A program made the translations under genes and the position numbers. A model generated the notes under the pieces. The model was not told the DNA's origin and did no database searches. It worked only from the letters and a program-made list of their open reading frames with translations. DNA of 64,000 nt from Symbiodinium natans (Eukaryota; Sar; Dinophyceae; Suessiales; Symbiodiniaceae). Positions 46,053-57,699 of the stretch are shown piece by piece (position 1 is the first letter of the stretch; the number at the start of each line of letters is the position of its first letter). The stretch is from positions 281,022 through 345,021 of the forward strand of contig CAJNDS010002201.1 in NCBI GenBank assembly GCA_905221605.1, written 5' to 3'.

Positions 46053-46303
46053 TCAAGTCGATCCGAGGAACCTTCACATCCTGGAGGACACTGAAGGGGT
46101 TGCTCTGGTCATGCACCTGACACCAGCTCTCGAAAGCCACGCTCCACACGGCAAGCGCGTGGACGAACCTCCAAGTAGGGTTAGAAATCAGTGCACCTTA
46201 CGTGCCAAGGTCGCCACTCTCAACTCATCGCTGCTGCCAGATGAAGGCCTGGCAATGGTGGCTCGCAGCATGCCAGAACCACGTGGGGGACAAAATCGCG
46301 TTT
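46053..46303 (+). CDS. Candidate exon lying between two TTTAGGG arrays
   Basis: The plus strand is open from the end of the large TTTAGGG array to the start of the next one. It reads VDPRNLHILEDTEGVALVMH, then HAPHGKRVDEPPSRVRNQC and SSLLPDEGLAMVARSMPEPR. The composition is convincing, but one minus frame is also open for about 48 codons. If real, the flanking arrays lie in its introns. No family recognised. Confidence 0.35.
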
Positions 46304-46333
46304 AGGGTTTCGGGTTTATGGTTTAGGGTTTCC
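46301..46333 (+). repeat. Interstitial TTTAGGG repeats
   Basis: Four to five degenerate units (TTTCGGG, TTTATGG). The array closes the coding-like interval that begins at 46053. Confidence 0.85.
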
Positions 46334-46934
46334 CAAGCAACACGCACATTTCGAAGTCAAGTGCCAACTTGGGTGCCATCCTACCTCTCGGAGGGCTAAG
46401 ACAAAGACGGTCGCTAACGCCTCTGGTGGGGTTCAATGGGTTCGGGGCCTGAACCAGGTTGCTCAAGGTAGACAGCAGAAGGATATTTCTACGAGCGCAT
46501 CTTTCGCCAGCTAAGAACCCCGCCACCCAGGCAAAGTCTAAGATAATCTGAGCAAAACCACCTGCTGTGAAACTGGTGCAAGTTCCGCCGGCTCGGGCTA
46601 GTGCGTCTCCAACGATCAGTTTGGAGGTCTTTACCTCAACGACACAACATCACCGCATTAGTCCGAGCCAAGTGGTTGCTGTCCCAAGCCCGACATCGAC
46701 GTAGCGGCCCTTGCTGTGTTGCGTTACTTAAAAATGGCCCTGGGCAGTGATTGCATCGGATCCGCCACCAAAGCACCGACAACTTCTTTCTGCGTCTGTA
46801 TGAGTGTATGGCTACACTTCGCCTTCTCATGCTCTTCGGATTTGCTTCCATGTCAGGCAGGCCAGTCTTGGACCATCTCAGCCGAAGGCGTCCGGCAGCT
46901 GCATATGATGGCGTATGTCAGTAGTTTTCTCACA

Positions 46935-47065
46935 AGCAGGGATATGCATATGCACGCATACATGCACCCATGCATAGATTGGCATAGATGTATAGATGCA
47001 CACATGCGCACACGTATACTTTGATGTGATACATTTATGCATGCATACACACATGTACACCTGTA
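46935..47065. repeat. CATGCA/ACATGC-rich low-complexity tract
   Basis: Irregular ATGCATACATGC and ACACATGCACAC units; open frames here are artefacts. Confidence 0.8.
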
Positions 47066-47254
47066 AGGATGTAGGGATGCAAGTGTCCCACTCAAGTGTA
47101 AGCACGTCTGGCAATATCAAGCTTTTCGAATTCGACTTTATGCCTGGGAGTGCCCATGATCTCTACAGTGACACATCAGCGTAGTCTAGTTCCGGCTAAG
47201 GACTTTCGAAGTACAGCATATCCTAGCTTTTGTCAAACAAGCAAATGACTAAAT

Positions 47255-47314
47255 ATGTGTATGTATATGGGGTACACACACACACATATATATATACACA
47301 TACATACATGTGTA
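47255..47314. repeat. TATG/CACA/TATA microsatellite
   Basis: TATGTATG, then CACACACACA, then ATATATATA and ACATACATACATG units. Confidence 0.9.
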
Positions 47315-47376
47315 TGTGCTTTTTCACGGGTGAAACTGTTACTTACGCAGGGCCTGTCCGTGCTCACTGCGTGCGT

Positions 47377-47986
47377 GGCGCTAGCTGAATACATTGCTTC
47401 TTTCCCGCCTTGGTTACGCGGTCATGCTTCATGCTTCGTATGGGCAGTGCATCGAAGTGCTGCATAATCATCGTCCGACATGCTGCAGGTTCCATCATGA
47501 AGCTTCCGGGAAGTCGCAGCAACAGACACAGACCACAAGACACCGAACGACATGGCCAAGGCACTTTGTGTCTAGCCCTGCTTAGCAGCTTTCGCCTCAA
47601 TCTGTGCCAGGTCGTGCAAGCGGTTGAAACTTCGAAGGGGGTGCTGGGTTTGGATCCGAGGGTGCATTCGTGCAGATTTCTGGTTCGCCTACAACATTCA
47701 GTTGACGCTTCAGGACTGCCCAGCCGCGAAAAGTGACCTAGCCCAAAACAAAGCGGGCCCAAAACCCCGCACCCCAAGCACCCAAGCTTGAAGGCTGTGG
47801 CAGGCTTAAAGGGGAGGTGGTCACAGTGGTAGGCGCGTGCACATTGGGTATTTTGCGGGGGTTTTCACACAGGACCACAACATCCAGCACAACTTTCTCT
47901 CCAGATACAGAAAAGAACTTAACTTGGCAGGAGTGGCTTGGACTGAACCTTCCCCCTCGTGCAACCAGCGCGATACGACGTGACAC
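47377..47986 (-). CDS. Candidate exons, unknown product
   Basis: At 47986-47810 the minus strand reads CQVKFFSVSGEKVVLDVVVL and on to CENPRKIPNVHAPTTVTTS. At 47715-47377 a second frame carries RNLHECTLGSKPSTPFEVST and ends TMIMQHFDALPIRSMKHDRV. Both look coding. Function unknown. Confidence 0.3.
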
Positions 47987-48113
47987 AAGACCAGTAACCC
48001 CTGTAGGCCCTGCCGTGAGCTCTACATAGCTCTATGTCATCTATGGGAACCTGCCAGCATGAAACGACCGTTGGGGTGTCAGGCTGAGGATGGCAAGCTC
48101 CTGCCTTCGGACC

Positions 48114-49000
48114 CTATGGGTATGTCACGGTATGCGCAAGCACTTTTTCTCCCCTAAGCAAACGGGGATTTACGAAAGTTCGGGACCCCTGATAGTCCCC
48201 AAATAACCCCCAAATGAACAACAACCACCAGTTGCTTGAGCCGAGATTCGGCCACCTTGCCCGTCGCGGCCTGAAGAATAGCCGGATGAAAGCATGTCGG
48301 CTATCATCCACACAGACCTGATCAACGTAGACCTGGGTGCCTTCTACCATGATGAGATGACACTCAGAGCCTGATGGATGACTTCTTGGGGCCTTGACTC
48401 GCAATGGCATGCGAAAAGTGTGCGCATGAAAAGTGTGGTACCAGGTACCTGTACTGCTAGTGACTGATCTTGCGCTGCAACGGTGCTACTCATGACCTGC
48501 ACCAGGCCTTGATGGCTTTCACCATGCCCTGAGTGATGGGCACAAACCTTGGGACCACAAGCAGCATGAGCCGGGAAGGCGTTGACGAGTCGCTTCTTGC
48601 AAGGGGCCACCACTTGGGCGCCTTAAGGTCTTGGCCAAGCGATGGACAGCATGAGCAAGATGAGTGTGACGCCCGGATAAAGGTATCCTCAGAGGGTCCA
48701 AACTTCAAAAGTCGAAAAGGTGGCAGGTTTGAACACCTTTTGGACTCTTACTCTTCTGGAACTCTGAAGCCTTTTGAGAATTGCCAGGCGCTGGCAGTGT
48801 ACTGCTGTGAAACAAAGGCAAAGTACGGGGCGCAGTAGGCAGTTGTGACAAAATGCAGAACAGTCATGGGCAAACTGGGTTGCAACCGCGTAGCTCTCTA
48901 AGTCTGTAATGATTGCTGAGCTCTGGGAAGGAGCTTCCTTCATGTCCTTGTAGAACATGTACAACCTCAGCTCACAATCCACACTCCTGGGATTGGTCAA
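48114..49000 (-). CDS. Candidate exons, unknown product
   Basis: Minus-strand pieces: 48980-48850 (VDCELRLYMFYKDMKEAPSQ, then ITDLESYAVATQFAHD), 48700-48492 (PSEDTFIRASHSSCSCCPSL, ending MVKAIKAWCRS) and 48400-48250 (GSECHLIMVEGTQVYVDQVC, then VDDSRHAFIRLFFRP). The runs of mixed charged and hydrophobic residues are exon-like and share direction. No domain recognised. Confidence 0.4.
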
Positions 49001-49579
49001 TGTTCAGTACATCTGATGGTGTGTGTGGAGTGCCGATCATGGCCAGCAAGCCAAAAAAAAATATCGATTCTCAAGCTTGCTGCTGGCGTCCTTCTAGGCT
49101 TGCGGGATAATTAAGAAATCACAGAACCCTGAGAAGACTCGTCAGCCCATGCATCGAAGATCACAGCATGTTGAGCTGCTTGCCAGGTCGGGAAAAGGAC
49201 AAGCCTGCATCTCGTGTGAACATTCTGGATGGGCATACTCACTCGCATCCGCTTCTAGACACATAGCAGGCACCACAAACCTTTTGCAGCCGGTCTACTC
49301 AGTGTTGCAAACCTGTGCCCGGAGATGCGTGCAAGGCATTCCTGTCTTATGGCTTCGTCACCTGCGTGGAGCTGATTTCCAGCCCTTGTTGGTGCCTACA
49401 CGCAAGGAAGGCCAGCCAAAGGAGAATCCCGTTCACGGCAGCAACCCATCGTGGCAGGAAGTCCTGTCTGGAGCAAATACTAAATTGAAGGCTTGAGGCT
49501 TCAGTTCAGGCATCAAAGCAGATCTCCTGCCAGTCTTTCAACCACTCAAAACAACACAGCCTAACAACGACGTAGGCTA

Positions 49580-50225
49580 CTACAATAGAGACTGTTTTGG
49601 ATTCTGCTGCATGTTACAGGCTGATGTGAAAGTGTTCCAGGATGCGAAATCTTCCCACATTGCAATTCGGATAGCGAGCGGCGGGGCGCAATATTTTGCC
49701 GATGTTTCTGTCCAGAATTTGCTTCCGAGCCTAACTTTTGACCCATCAAAACAATCGCAGCACCTGCACAACCAGCCCTCCCACGAAGACTTTGCTTGGC
49801 CATTGGTATCTTCCAGCCGTTTTATTGCCCTGAATGTGGGTTGGAGCGCAGTGGCCCGGGCCATTTGAAGTGCTGCATGCTTCAGACCTTCGTCGAGGCC
49901 CAATATCCCAGCCTGTCGCTCGGTTGCAAGAAACTGGCATTGCTTCGTTGTCAAAGCGGAGGACGACATACTCGTTCGAGCGGATGGACACGTGATGTGC
50001 AGGCCCCAAAAGCGTCTTCCCAAGTGGCCCATGCGCATCCATGCGCAGGACCTCCAGCGGTGGTGCCAGTGGGCAAGAGGGAGGAAGGCAGAAGGAGGAG
50101 TCCCGAAAGCTGGAGGGGGGAGCTGCAATCGGCAGGACAAGCAAGACTGAGACCCAAAGACCACTGCAGGACGGCTTGGAGCAACGTGGAGCAAGCATAA
50201 CCATACCCATCGTTCCGCGAGGCAG
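49580..50225 (-). CDS. Candidate secreted-protein exons, unknown product
   Basis: The frame from the ATG near 50207 begins MVMLAPRCSKPSCSGLWVSV and continues LLVLPIAAPP, a possible signal peptide. It then reads LEVLRMDAHGPLGKTLLGPA and SIRSNEYVVLRFDNEAMPVS to about 49890. A second frame at 49760-49590 (VRLGSKFWTETSAKYCAPPL) may be the next exon. No family recognised. Confidence 0.35.
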
Positions 50226-50555
50226 GGGTACGAAGATCCATGTCTCAGAGGTCATCGGCTCAATCGCCAAAACTCACGAAACAGCATCGCATCGGCTAGC
50301 GCACGTTCGTCACAATGCGCGCTCTGCTGCCAGACGAAACTGGCAGCGCAGAATTCACGAGCAGGCCGGACAACCTTTCTAGCAAAGCAAGCCACATGGC
50401 TGCAGGGCATTTGTCGAAGCGATTGCGAGGTGCCGCTCCAAGTACTGACGGATTTTCAACGACTAGGAACTAGTGGCAATGGAAGCCGTTTTGTTATTTA
50501 AGTTGAACGAAGCTTTGTCGATTCGCCTGCTAAATGCAATCGGATAATCGCTCCG

Positions 50556-51881
50556 GTGATAGGCAGTGTTACGCATCCCTGTCCTTAAGCCTCTGTCCAT
50601 TTACTTCCACATCGTTGAGCAGGTACAGGTTGTTCCTGAAGTGGTCCATGTACAACATGAAACAAACACACAGGCTCCATCTGCACGTTCGTGCTGCGAC
50701 AAGGAGCCCTCTCGCCCCTCCATGGTCAGTTGCTCACCCGGAGATGCGCATTCTACCACTCTGCAGCCGAAGCTCAGGAAAATGGTCGTGAGCTCGCAGC
50801 AGCCATCCAAGCAGCCCCAGAAGTGGCCTTCAGCTTTTCACTTCGCTCGGCTACACGATGCTCAGAGCTTCACGACATGTGGTCGGCACCACTACTGCAA
50901 GCTACAGCCTGCAAGTTGCAGCCGAGCCCTGACACGACTGCGTCCCTGAGTACGGCACACCGCCCATAGCCAAGACCAATCACGTAAGCTCCCATGCCTC
51001 AGATACAATGCAAGTGTGACTTTTTGGCAGCATTCCTCGTTATTCACATCACGCCAGCTTCCAATCACGGCACCAACCGAAAGAAAACACCGTACATAGG
51101 ATATGCGCACGACCTCCACAGGTGCGGTCACCGGTTTTCTGTGCGAATGTCGGGCAGGCAACCAAGCGTCACCAGGCCTAGCCTGCGGTGATCGGGCGCG
51201 AAGCAACCATATCGACCCCACATTGGTTTCGGGCGTACCCTCAGGCTGCTTGCGAATAGCAAAGCAGCAGAGTGTAGCCATGCGTGGCCCAATCACAGCT
51301 CAGCCTTGACATGAAGTTCCAGAGTCGGCATCAAACTGCGGTTTCTTCACCACAGGGGGCCGCTCTGTCACAATTTCATTATCTAATAACTAGCCTCTGC
51401 CACGGCAGCAATCTCAACGTGCTTGGCGTGACTGCTTGCTGGACAAAATGTCTTGTGACGAGTCACGTGCCAAGTGCGACAGAGGAGAAGAGAGAGCAGT
51501 TAGGAAAGCATCGTGCACTCGACGATGCCTTTGCAACAACCCGGTTGTCCAGATGCCCGTGCGTACTTTGTGGGCTTTGGGCATGCTTTCCCAGAAATGG
51601 CACATGCGTGTCACACCCTACGGGTGCCCCACATCTGTGCGCTCAAACTCATTCGGGTTAACCCTCAGCTCAGATGACGGTCTCAATGCCCCCGCATGCG
51701 GCGTCATAATCGGAACAGCAGTCTTGGTGCTCCTCCAGTGCACGACATTGCTGTAGTTTCTGTGGAAATGTTGAACTGCCAACTCGCAGGAAACTGCCAA
51801 CTCGCCTTGCAGAAAGAGTTGCACTGGCAGCTCTGCCCTGGCTTGAACCTTTCCATGAATGCTGCACGACTCTGCGTACAT
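50556..51881 (-). CDS. Candidate exon series, unknown product
   Basis: Minus-strand pieces: 51740-51618 (KTAVPIMTPHAGALRPSSEL), 51614-51414 (CHFWESMPKAHKVRTGIWTT), 51280-50900 (RKQPEGTPETNVGSIWLLRA ... VGAVIGSWRDVNNEE) and a short final-exon-like piece at 50660-50556 (DHFRNNLYLLNDVEVNGQRL, then KDRDA and a stop). They share direction with the neighbouring genes. No domain recognised. Confidence 0.35.
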
Positions 51882-52420
51882 TGGTTTTAGATCGGCAAAG
51901 GTGGCATTTCGTCACAGTGCAACCCTGTGATGGGGAAACAGTGAGCCTTCACCCCTGGCATGCTCACCGCCCGCCTACCGCAACCATACTCCTTGCAGCC
52001 CTTGGATGGTTTCGCACAGGTCGTCGAGTAGTCAGAGCAGCAGTCCGAGTGCTCCTGTTCTAGAGTCTAGAGCTTCTCACATGGAACTTCATTTCGGAAG
52101 CTGCTGTCTTGAAAGAAGACCCTACCTTCCAAGCTCGGCTTCCCATTAAAACCTGCACGGTCTTGGCTCCTTGCAGTAGGAGTTGCACTGGCACGTATGA
52201 CTGGGGTCATACCTTGCACAGGGCCCGCTCGCTCACACAACCGCAATAGTGAGGCTCTTCTGGAGCGAGGCAACTCTGACACCAGTTGTGGTTTCGGGCT
52301 GGCCTGCTGCAACCATACTTCGAGCAGGAGCCTGTCTAGCCCGACGCAGGTTGCCACGTATTTCATTTCTCTGCACGCGGTCTTCAAGATCTAGCCTAGA
52401 ACAATAACAGCTTGGTGGCT

Positions 52421-54873
52421 CTACAAGCTCAGCAAAGACAGCTTCTGCCTTGTGAGGGTGGTGAAGGCGGGGACGGTGGCGAGGGTGCGGGCCTTCCAGC
52501 GAGCAGACCGACACACAAGGAAGGTACTAGGAGTGGTGCCATGACCCGGCCCAGATCCGCGCGTCACGCTGAAGGAATGCAAGACTTCTCCAGTGTAGGA
52601 CATGAAGTCCGTCTTCAGGTCCTTCGGGCACTGCTCCGACTCTCCGACTGGTCCGTAAGTGCACGTTTGCATTGCCACACGAATAACCTCACAACCTCAT
52701 AATCTTCTGGACCGCCACAGGTCCCTCCTTGAAGTCGGCCGAGAACGTGTGCAAAGTAAACCCTGCGACCTTTTCCTCCCACACAGTCTGCACCTTGCGG
52801 AAAGAAGCTCAATGTGCCTGAACATAAGGGCAGATCTCGAGTTACCTTCTCACTGCGAACCTGCTTCGAGCTTTTTCCAGTAACCAGGCGCGACTCCTCG
52901 TCGTCCTGATCCTGCGTTGCGCTGTCGCTTGCAGCACATCCTAAACGATCCATGTCATTTGTGTCGGCTGCGTCTGTCCAAGCGGCATGAGCTTGCCAAA
53001 CCTTCGCAAGTCCTTCGTCTGCACCATGGCCCCAGCCCCGCTAGTGATGTAAGCACCGCCCCCGTTGATGGTGTATTGGTTCCTCGATGCAAGGACGTCA
53101 TGCAACTCCGTGATGTGAGTTGAGGAATGGCTCACAAAACCATCGACATGTCCTACGGGCTGTTTAGATGCTACTTGACTCCGTATTCATTTCATACTGT
53201 ATGCATAAAGAAGCACGTGAGTGGCGTGGGGAAAGCCAAGCGGCAGGAGGTGTGTGTGGCCGTTTAGGTAGAGGTCGAAGCCATGCTGTGTCCTCGGTAA
53301 CTCCCCTGGACGGCGATTCGTCGTGCGGCAGATCACAGTCTGTAGAATTCACGAGTTCATCTCAACTCCCATACTGTCCCTACCGTGACTGTGGAATGTG
53401 CCAATGCCTTAGCACATGAGCTGTGTGTTAGGGCGTCAGAAGAACCAAGGACCTTACTCTTCTTGCATTTGAAATTCATCGGCGCCACAAAATCCTCAAC
53501 ATCCATCTCATCTGCCGGGTGGTGGCCGACCACAATAAGCCAATCATTCTTTGGCACCTTCGTGGTCTGACGTGAACCCGATGACGCCATGCCGCATAAA
53601 CTATGTAGATACTCCCTGGGCCCGGGATATTTTGTGGCACAGCGGTGGGGCCTTTGCCAACTCCGCCTTGAACCACTCAAACTGAGTGGTGCAATTCTGA
53701 GACCTCACTTTCGGCAACAAGGCGAACAAAAAGGTGGGTGAACAGATCAGACCTGCAGTCGGCTCATGCAGACAAGGGCGCAGGATGTTCTCGTGGAACT
53801 TGCACGGCCCCTGCACGATGGGCTCACAGGTGGGGAAGTCACTGCCACACGGATCCCAGTGAGACCTGGGCTCGAAACATGAATGCAGCGTCTTGGACAG
53901 AGGGTTCACTGGCATGTCTTGTATATAGCTGAGACTCTGGTCGTCCGCTCGATAAGCTGCGACGCAGGGGGACGTGTCCAGGAAGATGAAGGATATAAAG
54001 CGGTCACTCCCCAAGGGAACGCGCTTGGAGAAGTACCGGCTATCCATGACCCAATTGCTGAGTACACCTGGGAAGGAGCTCATGTTTGGTCGGCTGCAGC
54101 ACAACAGCAGATAGAGGACAACCATCTCACTTTCACAGGCTAGATGCTGGACAGCTGACATTGCGCCTCCACGTTGTAACCTCAGTTGCTTGTCCAACTG
54201 CCCCTGCAGCCTCGCACCCAGAGGATGAACAACGTGTATCAGACTGTATCTGAGCATCTGCGTGAGACATCGTGAGGCCGAGAACTGCCGAGATCAAGGA
54301 GCCATACTCGTGGTTACCAAGCACCGAGTACCAAGGAACCTCTCCAATTCTCCAACTCAGCTCGTCAGGCTCAGTCTGCAAGTTTTGGGCTTCAGGAATT
54401 CCATGGCGCTACCTGCGTGTCTAGTCGTTTCTTGTTCTTGCTGAGCGATGCAAACATCCCGCCTGCAAAGACCTGTCGCTGTAGACATTGGTGAAATCCT
54501 CCGCAACTTGATGATCAGCCGTCCCAGTTATGCCGCAGTAGTAGAAGTTGTCGCCTGTGTTTACCTCACAGATGCACCCCGTGAAATCAGCCGGCGGGTT
54601 CTGCCACGTGCCACAGTCGCTTGCTCCCTCAGCTCAGGAGTTGACCACAAAGGAAGCGCCGGTTTCTGTGGCGGTCTTTGCCATTTGCTTCGCCACTGCA
54701 GTAACCGTGGTCTGGTGAAAGCTCCCGAGAGCATATCCACCCCAATCTGGGCTCTCAGGGCTTGCGCATGCTTGTGTTGAGGGTTTCAGGGTTTCAGGGG
54801 CAGATGTGCAGCTTGTGGTGTAGACCAGTGGTGGGGAGCATGTCACAAACCTAGACACCCCAGCACCCCCCAA
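52421..54873 (-). CDS. Purple/tartrate-resistant acid phosphatase (metallophosphoesterase), ten exons
   Basis: This gene predicts a binuclear-metal acid phosphatase that hydrolyses phosphomonoesters, probably secreted or vacuolar. All metal and catalytic motifs appear in order: DWGG, TGDNFY, GNHEY, FLDTSP, VVGHHP and LNGHTH, then the C-terminal GFTLHTFSADF and SYTGEVLHSFSVTR blocks typical of the TRAP/type-5 group. Exons: <=54873-54646, 54564-54463, 54339-54303, 54067-53782, 53703-53652, 53557-53484, 53292-53245, 53082-53031, 52793-52716, 52621-52421. Every exon phase agrees with its neighbour. Introns are 78-237 bp; eight begin GC and one begins GT, and all end AG before a G. The model gives about 309 residues plus up to 76 from exon 1. 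The true start and any signal peptide are unresolved, because exon 1 has no clear start or acceptor. The last exon runs about 45 residues past the conserved fold. Confidence 0.92.
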
Positions 54874-54879
54874 GGCAAA

Positions 54880-56800
54880 AAGACTCGGACATCAGACAGG
54901 CAGACGACCGCCGGAACAAACTTGAATTCACGACCGCTGAGATATTCTGCGCTTCCTGCAAGTCGTGAACTTGTCTTCGCTCTGCCCAGGCCTCCAAGAG
55001 TCAGGAAAGAGACCGACCCCTCCGCCACAGCAAAAAACCTCAGCGCGACTTCTCTCAGGTTCAGGAGCGCCAAGATGTGGGGAGTCGGGCATAAAAAGAG
55101 GGTGCTCGCTTTTGAGAAGAGCCTTAAAGAAGCATCTCTCTGATTGCTACGACTGGCAACTGTCGCCAACTCCAGTAAGTTGATCGGAGCTTTGGCTCCT
55201 CTGCAGTTGCCACAAAGTCTTGGCACGAGCTCAGCATCTGCAGTTTCCCTTGTTGAATTTTCGGCGTTACGCCATTGAATCTTGTTGTGCTCATTGTTGG
55301 GAGACCGGAGCACTATGCGGCCTCGTCTCGGGGATTGCCTGGAGCCCTCAAAAGCCACATTGGGCAGTTGCGGCCCTCGCCAGTGTTTGCCGCCTTTTTC
55401 CATTGCAGGAAGAGTCATCGTGTGGTTTTGAGGATCTCCTGCGAATGCGCAGGTGATGTCCTAGCTTGGCTAGCCGTTTTTCCCGCTGTCGCGAGGATGG
55501 CGAATGCATACGGTCGCCCAGACAAATGAACAAAACTACTCTCCCGGTGCATCCCAGCAAGCGGAGAGGAGACAGAGAATCCAGAGACAGAATGAGACCA
55601 TGAGGAGCAGAGGGAGCAGGAAAAATCGAACAGATGGAACGAAACAGGTGCGTCACGGACATCTACTGACATCAGCCGGGCGGCGGCAAACAGGCCCACA
55701 GCCTAACCATGATCCGCGCGCTGAAGTGAAACGGCAAGCGCACGACCCCAAATGGCTGCAGGTCTAGAAACGTCCCCGGCCTGCAGCATGATTTCAGGTT
55801 GCACGCATGGCTTCAAATCATTGCAAGGTTTCAGAGTCCCATGGTGCCATTAGTGCCCACAGGCAAGCGTACATCCCAAAAGATTGGGGGGTTCCACGTG
55901 CGAGCTAACATTTCAAGATTTCAAATCTGGAGGTAAAGGGGTTCGTCAGGAAGTACTTAACAAGAAGCCACGCACTGGTGTTTGGGGACTGCTGTCCGGT
56001 TGCTGAATAAATGGTGGAGGGTCATCATGATGAGGAGGCCGCCTCGGCCAGCAGTCCAAGACTGTGTGAGCAACCCTCACTCTGCTGCCACAAGGTTTTG
56101 CAGACACAGCAATGACGTGAGCCACCGGCGACTAATGTTCTCGAATGGCTGCATGAAGATGTGAACGAGCCTGAGGTTGCACTGTCAGGCTTATTGACAA
56201 GGCAAACTTGGGTCACCTTTCAGTGCCGAAAGTACAACATCAGTCAGGATGGCTGACGATCAAAAAGGGGTGCGGAGTTTTGTTTATGGCGCGCCGTTTT
56301 TTTTTTGTCGAGGGGGGATGTGCGTATGTGCGTCAGATCGCACTGCCATCGCGGCAATCGAGATCGAGAAGGCAGGGGAGGGGGATGGCGGTCTTAATAT
56401 TTCCTAAAGAGACCTCTAGTACACCTCTTTGTCCTCGATAATTTCCGAAGAAAACCTCCACTCCCACTGGTTCCCCATGCAAATCTCTAAACCTCGATAG
56501 GAAGCTCTATTCCTCCTCGACATTTCCCAAAAGAAAAATCACTTGACCTTCTTGACCTTTCTGCCCAAAGAATGGAGGGTCAGGCGGTCAAGGCGGCCAA
56601 GGGCCATGCGGTCAACACGGCAACGGTCGTGTGATTCACGTCACGCGCCCCCTTGCCGGCCACCTCTTCTACGCTGTTTCTAGGAGATCTATTTTGCCTC
56701 TTTTATTCCTAGGATTTCATTCCTCTACATATTCCGCTTCTTCCATATTTCAATCGGCAACCTGCTCTTTCTAGCAAAACCGTCAAAACACCATGCGCTG
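54880..56800. other. Upstream of the acid phosphatase; weak candidates only
   Basis: A minus frame at 55418-54900 includes NEHNKIQWRNAENSTRETAD and ELVPRLCGNCRGAKAPINLL, which could be an upstream exon of the phosphatase or a separate gene. A polar plus frame lies at 55504-55767. Nothing is seen at 55800-56800. Confidence 0.3.
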
Positions 56801-56804
56801 AAAC

Positions 56805-57480
56805 GGGGGGCGGGCGCGCGCCCCGCCCCTCCCCCCCCCCCCCGACCCCCCCCCGATATGCTCACATGACGGGCTTGGAAAGGACTGATAGGTTGTTTTC
56901 GATGCGAGCTTTCATGGCTGCTTTTTGTCTTTGTGTATAGGGTTTTTCATTCAGGCAACCAATCCCCCCCCGCCCCCCCCACTTGCAGGGTTCGGAAAGG
57001 TTCGCATCAAGTTCTCATCATGGCCCCCCCGCCATTGCAAACACAATCTCGCTGGTGGGTTCATGCAAGTTCTCCTCGTGGCATGACCTTTTTTGACAAC
57101 GCAAGTGAACATAGAGTCTTTTCCTTGAAAATCCAAAGCAATGGGACCCCCCCCCCCCCCTCCAAAAAAAAGAAAAATAGCTAAACAACAAAAATTGGGT
57201 CCCCCTCCTCCCCCGCAATATGTGCATGCTCGCACGATGGTTTTGGAAAGGATTTGCATGATTTTGCAAAGCAAACTTGCACGGCTTTAAAACTCTTTCT
57301 GCATGGTTCTTCATCTCTTTCTCTCTGGTTATCGCTCTTTCTCTCTCTATCTTTCTCTCTGTCTTTCTTGCTTTTGTTTGTTCTTTCTGGCCTCATGCAA
57401 AATCTAGAGGAAAGGCAAAAATGTAGAATGTAAGTTTCCTAGAGGTTGCCTCGAAAAGTATCCCCCCCCTCGAAAGAAAA
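56805..57480. repeat. C/G homopolymer and CTTTCTCTCT-rich intergenic tract
   Basis: Holds GGGCGGGCGCGCGCCCCGCC at about 56810, runs of 7-14 C at 56830-57160, and a CTTTCTCTCT tract at 57300-57370. A CATGCAAGTTCTCCTCGTGG phrase near 57060 resembles earlier text at 57001. No gene seen. Confidence 0.85.
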
Positions 57481-57648
57481 CACGCATAGATTTACAAAAA
57501 AATGAAAGGGCCACCCCTCAAGAAGAAGAAAGCCGACATGACAGTCACTGGTGGTTGCCAGCTAAGACCAACTAAGTCGAACACGACCTGGAAACGTAGA
57601 GAATCAGGTACAGCTCGGTCCAGGAGTTGACTCCCTTGCCGCGATTTT

Positions 57649-57699
57649 GGTTTAGGGTTTCGGGTTTAGGGTTTAGGGTTTACGGTTTAGGGTTTAGGG
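57649..57699 (+). repeat. Interstitial TTTAGGG repeats
   Basis: About seven units with a TTTCGGG and a TTTACGG variant, ending directly against coding-like plus-strand sequence. Confidence 0.9.
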
